The notes below the pieces were generated by a model, which was not told where the DNA came from, ran no database searches, and saw only the letters and a program-made list of their open reading frames with translations. From Prevotella sp. (GTDB taxonomy: Bacteria > Bacteroidota > Bacteroidia > Bacteroidales > Bacteroidaceae), in assembly GCA_017410365.1 (NCBI GenBank), contig JAFQQY010000002.1:20939-84938 (forward strand): a stretch of 64,000 nt of DNA, given 5' to 3'. A program made the position numbers and the translations under genes. Shown one piece after another: positions 60,611-64,000 of the stretch (position 1 is the first letter of the stretch; the number at the start of each line of letters is the position of its first letter).

Positions 60611-63600
60611 TTAAAGACCAAGTCTGACAGTCAATGTAAACTGCTTAGGAGTTGGCACTGCAACACCACCAGTGTTGAAGAATTCAGGATCCTGTCCGTT
60701 CAACTTCTTATCTGCATAGATAAGGAAGAGGTTTGTTGCCTGCAACTTCAATGAGAGGTCATTAAGTTTCAGAGGGCTGATAAGTTTCTTCGGGAAGTCG
60801 TATGACAGAGAAATCTCCTTCATGCGGATGAAGTCGCCTTTTGCTACACGGTCTGTTGAATAGTTGTAGGCATTATAGGCGTATGCCAGATTGGCATCAT
60901 TTCTGTTCTGACGAACTGAAGAGATAACAGGTATTGTTGTGTAGTTCTCATCGCCTGGCAATATCCAACGGTTCTTGAATTCCTTAGGCATTGAAGTGAG
61001 ATCAGAATATGATCTTCTGAACACTGGGTCAAGACGAACAACATTGCCAAATGAATAGGTAACAAACAGATTGAGCTTGAAGTTCTTATACTGGAATGTA
61101 TTGCCTAAACTACCAAAGTCGGTTGGGTCGAGTGAACCTGAATACTCAAGGAAATCAATGTTCTTACGTTCTTGGAAGTAAATGCCTGTCGTTGAAATGT
61201 TTCCGTTCTGATCGCGGAATGTTGGGATACCGTCTTCGTTCAGACCGCAGAATGGAATTGAGAACAATGAGCGTACTGGATAACCCTCAAGTGCGAAACC
61301 TGAACCAGAAACGAGGTCGATTACTCTTGACATGTTTTCAAGGTCTGTAACCTCGTTGGTTGAGTGTGAATAAATGAAATCGGTTGTCCACTTGAAATCC
61401 TTTGTCACGATGTTCTTTGTGCTGATAGACAATTCAACACCGCTTGACTCCATGCTTGCCACATTACCGAGTTTGTTTACTTCACCGCCAAGACCTTGTG
61501 TTGTAACATAACCGATGAGGTCATAGTTGTCACGCTTATACCAGTCCATCTCCACATTGATGCGGTTGTTGAGGAAACCGAGGCTTGCTCCGATATTGAA
61601 CTCGTGCTTCTTCTCGTATGTCAGTTCGCCATTCTCCAACTGATAGATGTAGAGTGCTGACTCCTGGTCGCCTGCGCTTGGACGCCATGGGGTTTGGCTC
61701 TGGATAACCACGCGTGAGTTTGTAACCCAAGCTGGACCACGGTCGGCTGTCAACGAATAAGAAGCCTTAAGTGATGCAAATGAAAGCACTGGTTTCAGAC
61801 TCTCGAACCACTTCTCTTCGTGCATGTTCCATGCGCCAGATACGTTCCATGTAGGCAACCAACGCGCTGAGCGTGTCTTGCCGAGCTTGTTTGTTCCTTC
61901 GTAACGTATTGTTCCGTTAAATGTGTATTTGCCTTGATAAGAGTATGTTGCATTACCGAAGAAAGCGACGCTTCTTGTATCTGTGTTCGCCAATGAATAA
62001 TAATCACTTCCTTCTTCCTGGCCTTTCTTGAATACCTGATAAGCATAGTGAGGGATTTCACCCATTGAGTATTGCATACCCCAGCCACGGAAAGAAGTGC
62101 TGTGACGCTCAATAGAGTTAATCTCCATACCGCCAAAGAAGTTTGTTATGTGGTCTTCATTGAACACCTTATTGAACTGTGCTGTGGTACGGAAGTCGTA
62201 TGACAGCATTGAATAGTCCTTGCGGTTGTAGATACCACCATCAGGCAGTACGGTAATAGGCACTGCGTATGGATCATCTGGGTCGGTATATAGGAATGGG
62301 TTGTTGTCACGGATAGTAGTTGTAGGCATTGTGCGATAAGCAATGGCCTGATTAGAATAGTCCGTGATATGGTGTTCTGTAGAAGAAGCACTGTATTTTA
62401 CAGCACCCAATGCACTGAGTTCAAGTCCGAGTATTGGCTTCCATCTCAGTTCGCCTTGGAACTTCAAGTCAATCACATTGATGTCCATATAGTTATTTTC
62501 CAGTTCGTGGAAAATGTTGAACGGAGCATAGTTGCGTGTGTAATACTCGTTAGGGTCAAGCACGCGCGATGTATTCAAAGCGTATGAATAAGGGTTGATG
62601 TCGAAGTCGCGCTTTACCTCACCGCTAACGACGTCAACTTCAGATGAAAGTGAACCTGGTGCCTTCTGCTTACGGTAAGAACCATTGCTAATCATGTTGA
62701 ATGCAAGATTCTTTGAGATGTTGTAAGTAGAGTTGAATGTTGCTGTATAACGGTTTACCTCACTCTGCTTTGACCATCCTGGATCGAGCATAGCACTGAT
62801 TGATGCGTAATAGTTTGACTTCTCTGTACCAGATGAAAGGCTTACAGAGTGGTTCTGCATGATGCTGTTGCTGAAAAGCATGTCAAACCAGTCTGTATTT
62901 CTGTATTCAGCAGCACGGAGATAGGCATTGCGTGCCTCTTCGGTGTTGAGCAGTTCGCCAGAAGCTATCATGCTATACATCTTGCCATAGATACCGTAGT
63001 CGCTTGAATTAGGAACATCGGCAAAACCAAGCCATCCCTTCTGAGCCATTTCCTGATAAACGCTCATCTGCTCCTGAGAGTTCATGATGTTGAATGTTGA
63101 GTAGTCTGGTTTCAAGCGCATTGTAAACTCGCCTGTATAACCGATGCGGCTCTGTCCTGCACTACCTTTCTTTGTTGTAACGACAATCACACCTGCCATG
63201 GCGCGAGCACCATAGATAGATGTAGCAGAACCGTCCTTCAGAATCTGGAAGCTCTCAATGTCGTCGGCGTTGAGTCCGGCAATGGCAGAAGAAATCAAGG
63301 TCTCGGCATCACCTGATGAAAGAGCGTCGGCATCAACCTCAACAACGTCTTCCATGATAACGCCATCAACAACCCAGAGTGGCTTGCTGCTACCATAGAT
63401 AGAGGTGGCACCACGGACACGCATCTTTGGCGCAGTACCGAATGTTCCGCTCACATTCTGAACAGACACACCGGCAACTTTACCTTCAAGAGCACGGCTG
63501 ATTTCCGGCACACCGTCCATTTTAACTTTTTCACCGTCAATCTTTGATGTTGCTCCGGTAAACAGACGCTTGTCCATCTTCTGCATACCAGTAACAACCA

Positions 63601-63901
63601 CTTCCTGAAGATTGAGGCCTGAAACCAGCTGAATCTTCATGTTTTGCTTTGGGGTTAGAGTCTGAGACTCCATGCCAATGTAGCTCACTGTGATTCTCTT
63701 TCCAGCTGGAACTGTCAACGTAAATCTACCATCTGCATTTGAGACTGTGCCGCTTTTGGCACCTTCCACAACGATGGTAGCACCGATTATCGGCTGACCG
63801 TCTTCCTGAGAAACCACAGTACCCGTAACCTTAGTTTGAGCCAGTGCCATTCCTAAACTGAGGAAAAGGCAGGCCATAAACATAGTTAGTCTTCTTTTCA
63901 T
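60611..63901 (-). CDS. SusC/RagA family TonB-linked outer-membrane transporter
   Basis: The 1096-residue protein has a signal peptide (LTMFMACLFLSLGMALA) and an N-terminal carboxypeptidase-regulatory-like domain (VTGTVVSQEDGQPIIGATIV). A plug follows with RVRGATSIYGSSKPLWVVDG and IYGARAMAGVIVVTTKKG, then a 22-strand barrel ending in FTLTVRLGL. No N-terminal FecR-interacting (STN) domain is seen, so control by an adjacent anti-sigma factor is less likely. It is first in the SusC-SusD-metallohydrolase-DUF4302 operon. Confidence 0.96.
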   Translation of the reverse strand: MKRRLTMFMACLFLSLGMALAQTKVTGTVVSQEDGQPIIGATIVVEGAKSGTVSNADGRFTLTVPAGKRITVSYIGMESQTLTPKQNMKIQLVSGLNLQEVVVTGMQKMDKRLFTGATSKIDGEKVKMDGVPEISRALEGKVAGVSVQNVSGTFGTAPKMRVRGATSIYGSSKPLWVVDGVIMEDVVEVDADALSSGDAETLISSAIAGLNADDIESFQILKDGSATSIYGARAMAGVIVVTTKKGSAGQSRIGYTGEFTMRLKPDYSTFNIMNSQEQMSVYQEMAQKGWLGFADVPNSSDYGIYGKMYSMIASGELLNTEEARNAYLRAAEYRNTDWFDMLFSNSIMQNHSVSLSSGTEKSNYYASISAMLDPGWSKQSEVNRYTATFNSTYNISKNLAFNMISNGSYRKQKAPGSLSSEVDVVSGEVKRDFDINPYSYALNTSRVLDPNEYYTRNYAPFNIFHELENNYMDINVIDLKFQGELRWKPILGLELSALGAVKYSASSTEHHITDYSNQAIAYRTMPTTTIRDNNPFLYTDPDDPYAVPITVLPDGGIYNRKDYSMLSYDFRTTAQFNKVFNEDHITNFFGGMEINSIERHSTSFRGWGMQYSMGEIPHYAYQVFKKGQEEGSDYYSLANTDTRSVAFFGNATYSYQGKYTFNGTIRYEGTNKLGKTRSARWLPTWNVSGAWNMHEEKWFESLKPVLSFASLKASYSLTADRGPAWVTNSRVVIQSQTPWRPSAGDQESALYIYQLENGELTYEKKHEFNIGASLGFLNNRINVEMDWYKRDNYDLIGYVTTQGLGGEVNKLGNVASMESSGVELSISTKNIVTKDFKWTTDFIYSHSTNEVTDLENMSRVIDLVSGSGFALEGYPVRSLFSIPFCGLNEDGIPTFRDQNGNISTTGIYFQERKNIDFLEYSGSLDPTDFGSLGNTFQYKNFKLNLFVTYSFGNVVRLDPVFRRSYSDLTSMPKEFKNRWILPGDENYTTIPVISSVRQNRNDANLAYAYNAYNYSTDRVAKGDFIRMKEISLSYDFPKKLISPLKLNDLSLKLQATNLFLIYADKKLNGQDPEFFNTGGVAVPTPKQFTLTVRLGL

Positions 63902-64000
63902 AAATTTCTCTTGTTTGTTGTTAAAAATGTATTAATAATTATTGTGTTTGTTGCATATATAATAATGTAGAGCTACATTTGTTCACCTCTGGCGCAGAGG
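63902..64000. other. Upstream region of the SusC operon, cut by the window
   Basis: The last 99 bases are AT-rich near susC and hold its leader. No complete TTTG/TAnnTTTG pair could be identified on the minus strand, and the regulator of the operon, if adjacent, lies outside the window. Confidence 0.4.

Overview
The window is a chromosomal segment of a Bacteroidales bacterium, most likely Prevotella or a close relative (the former Prevotella genera). This rests on gene content: a SusC/SusD pair, PorX and PorW of type IX secretion, Bacteroidetes-only families (DUF4302, DUF4834, DUF3098, DUF4932, BT_3928-like, FISUMP), and Bacteroidetes promoters (TTTG at -33, 19-20 nt, TAnnTTTG at -7) without Shine-Dalgarno sequences. 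No database search was possible; family names come from motifs and gene order.

Layout. 1-1.7 kb: the 3' end of luxS, a small Cys-rich protein, a lone GIY-YIG protein. 1.7-5.6 kb (minus): typA, rpsO with a structured leader, a GH28 pectinase lipoprotein. 5.6-10.1 kb (minus): ftsX-DUF3098-uppP-truB-queA-folK. 10.3-11.6 kb (plus): a radical SAM protein and a MaoC-like hydratase. 11.7-18.6 kb (minus): a complete RND efflux system (adaptor, pump, outer-membrane channel) followed by an lpxA. 18.7-20.2 kb: tRNA nucleotidyltransferase. 20.3-25.4 kb (plus): lipoprotein, DUF1599, a BT_3928-like/triose-phosphate isomerase fused ORF, SPOR protein, folE, a membrane protein. 25.4-27.8 kb: tadA, then yraN-birA-pyrH. 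27.8-34.6 kb: an accessory region with a DUF4932 zincin, gene remnants, two beta-barrel proteins and a protein with a C-terminal sorting signal, two of whose transcription units share a nearly identical 90-bp promoter. 34.6-37.6 kb (minus): psd-pssA-DUF4834 and a GH43 enzyme. 37.8-42.2 kb (plus): dnaE, trxA, a small acidic protein. 42.3-48.6 kb (minus): aroA-porW-porX-tsaE. 48.7-52.3 kb: a FISUMP lipoprotein, tRNA-Pro(GGG), a pectate lyase-pectin methylesterase fusion, a PepSY-like protein. 52.4-55.9 kb (plus): clpS-clpA-aat, a compact N-degron operon. 56-64 kb (minus): a small relic protein and a SusC-SusD-zinc metallohydrolase-DUF4302 uptake operon.

How the genes work together. Pectin is the clearest substrate theme (GH28, PL10-CE8, possibly GH43), although the genes are scattered. 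PorX and PorW are type IX secretion components, and two ORFs end in tails resembling type IX sorting signals. The ClpS/ClpA/Aat set covers N-degron production, recognition and unfolding.

The least expected signal is between the genes. Many intergenic gaps hold short arrays of slightly varied words: 22-bp units carrying a 17-bp palindrome, other 22-bp units, 9-bp CTYATGAGR words, 8-bp AGTTGACG words, 33-bp units, and GC-rich CCCCTC/GAGGGG hairpins. Several begin at, or even supply, the stop codon of the neighbouring gene and add short tails to TruB and ClpA. I cannot assign a function to them; they are my main candidate for something undescribed.
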